From positions 1 to 64,000 of the forward strand of contig PNLP01000012.1 in the NCBI GenBank assembly GCA_013823135.1: a stretch of DNA of 64,000 nt. The letters are read 5' to 3'. Shown here one piece after another: positions 63,630-64,000 of the stretch. Below the pieces are notes generated by a model. The model did not search any database. It saw nothing but the letters and a program-made list of their open reading frames with translations, and was not told the origin of the DNA. The position numbers and the translations under genes are program-made. This DNA comes from Planctomycetaceae bacterium (GTDB taxonomy: Bacteria > Planctomycetota > Planctomycetia > Gemmatales > Gemmataceae). Each line of letters opens with the position of its first letter. Positions within the stretch are counted from its first letter, which is position 1.

Positions 63630-64000
63630 GTGGTGCAACTCGAGACGGATATTCAGGCTGTTTGGCACGAGTACCGCGAGCGTCCGACTGTCGAGCTACG
63701 CAATCGACTTGTCGAGCGGTATTTGTCGCTGGTCAAATACAACGCCGAGCGCATCTGGTCGCGACTTCCCGACGGCGTGGAACTCGATGACCTCATCAGC
63801 GCCGGCGTGTTCGGCCTGATGGACGCGATCGACGCGTTCGACCTGACCCGCGGCGTGAAGTTCGAGACGTACTGCGTCCCCCGTATTCGCGGGGCGATGC
63901 TGGACGAACTCCGCACGATGGACTGGGTGCCGCGTTTGGTTCGCAGCAAGGCGACCAAGACGGAAGCCGCCCGCAAGGCACTGGAAGCCGCTCTGGGCCG
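63630..64000 (+). CDS. WhiG/FliA-family sigma factor (partial, runs off the window)
   Basis: Begins GTG 63630 (VVQLETDIQAVWHEYRERPT) with GGGAGG eight bases upstream; a second GTG follows. The visible 123 residues cover region 2: LVERYLSLVKYNAERIW, GVELDDLISAGVFGLMDAID, AFDLTRGVKFETYCVPRIRG, the core-binding and -10-recognition parts of the FliA/WhiG (sigma-28) group. Regions 3 and 4 lie beyond the end. The target regulon cannot be told. Confidence 0.93.
   Translation, partial: MVQLETDIQAVWHEYRERPTVELRNRLVERYLSLVKYNAERIWSRLPDGVELDDLISAGVFGLMDAIDAFDLTRGVKFETYCVPRIRGAMLDELRTMDWVPRLVRSKATKTEAARKALEAALG

Overview
This 64 kb G+C-rich window looks like chromosome from a planctomycete, most likely a member of the Gemmataceae. 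The pointers are an ECF sigma factor fused through a membrane helix to an extracytoplasmic domain, two secreted WPQ-type PQQ-like beta-propellers, a DUF4337-like protein, many zinc-ribbon, FHA and vWA proteins, weak or absent Shine-Dalgarno sites at many starts, and abundant intergenic palindromes. Family placement is inference; no rRNA is present to confirm it. I recognised no tRNA, rRNA, CRISPR array, prophage or transposase.

Layout. 0-2.2 kb: a decayed kelch-type remnant and GTP-dependent PEP carboxykinase. 2.4-12.6 kb (minus strand): a probable eight-gene operon, 141-aa protein, RNA 3'-phosphate cyclase (RtcA), a radical-SAM protein, 389-aa and 190-aa orphans, a soluble FtsH-like AAA protease, an 85-aa protein and an 1155-aa orphan. 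Palindromic repeats sit in several of its gaps. 12.7-15.4 kb: a RING-like membrane protein, a MoxR ATPase and a sulfotransferase. 15.6-21.8 kb: dnaX-ybaB-recR, rpoN and an acyl-CoA carboxylase carboxyltransferase. 21.8-28 kb: an Rnl5-type RNA ligase divergent from a vWA - Ser/Thr kinase/FHA - zinc-ribbon/FHA-like - PPP phosphatase - MoxR cassette. 28-40.9 kb: two Flp pilins, ilvD, a PLP dehydratase, a Dus enzyme, a C45 Ntn hydrolase, queC, an FHA protein, a TPR protein, a Sua5-type protein, an FmdB-like zinc ribbon and an ArsR regulator. 41-49 kb: the ECF fusion, a GT-C-like membrane protein, DUF4337, a BON protein, an RlaP-like nucleotidyltransferase and an HI0933-type flavoprotein. 49-64 kb: an SGNH hydrolase, two zeta-toxin-like kinase loci, two PQQ-like propellers, two YkgJ proteins, thyX, a BatA-type vWA protein, an M28/glutaminyl-cyclase-like enzyme and the start of a WhiG/FliA sigma factor running off the window.

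How the genes may work together. Most genes are housekeeping. The two unusual blocks are the FtsH-like operon and the vWA/kinase/phosphatase/MoxR cassette. Together they hold an ATP-dependent protease, a MoxR-vWA chaperone pair, reversible phosphorylation with phosphopeptide readers, and RNA-repair enzymes (RtcA, Rnl5 ligase; an RlaP-like enzyme lies further away). In outline this resembles the MoxR-vWA and FtsH 'ternary' conflict systems proposed from comparative genomics in socially complex bacteria, but several components have no function I can name. Independently, dnaX carries an A9 slippery run with stops in both alternative frames at the place expected for making a short gamma-like subunit. 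A family of palindromes with TTAGCCGC ends flanks the ftsH-like gene and has inserted in frame in the carboxyltransferase gene.
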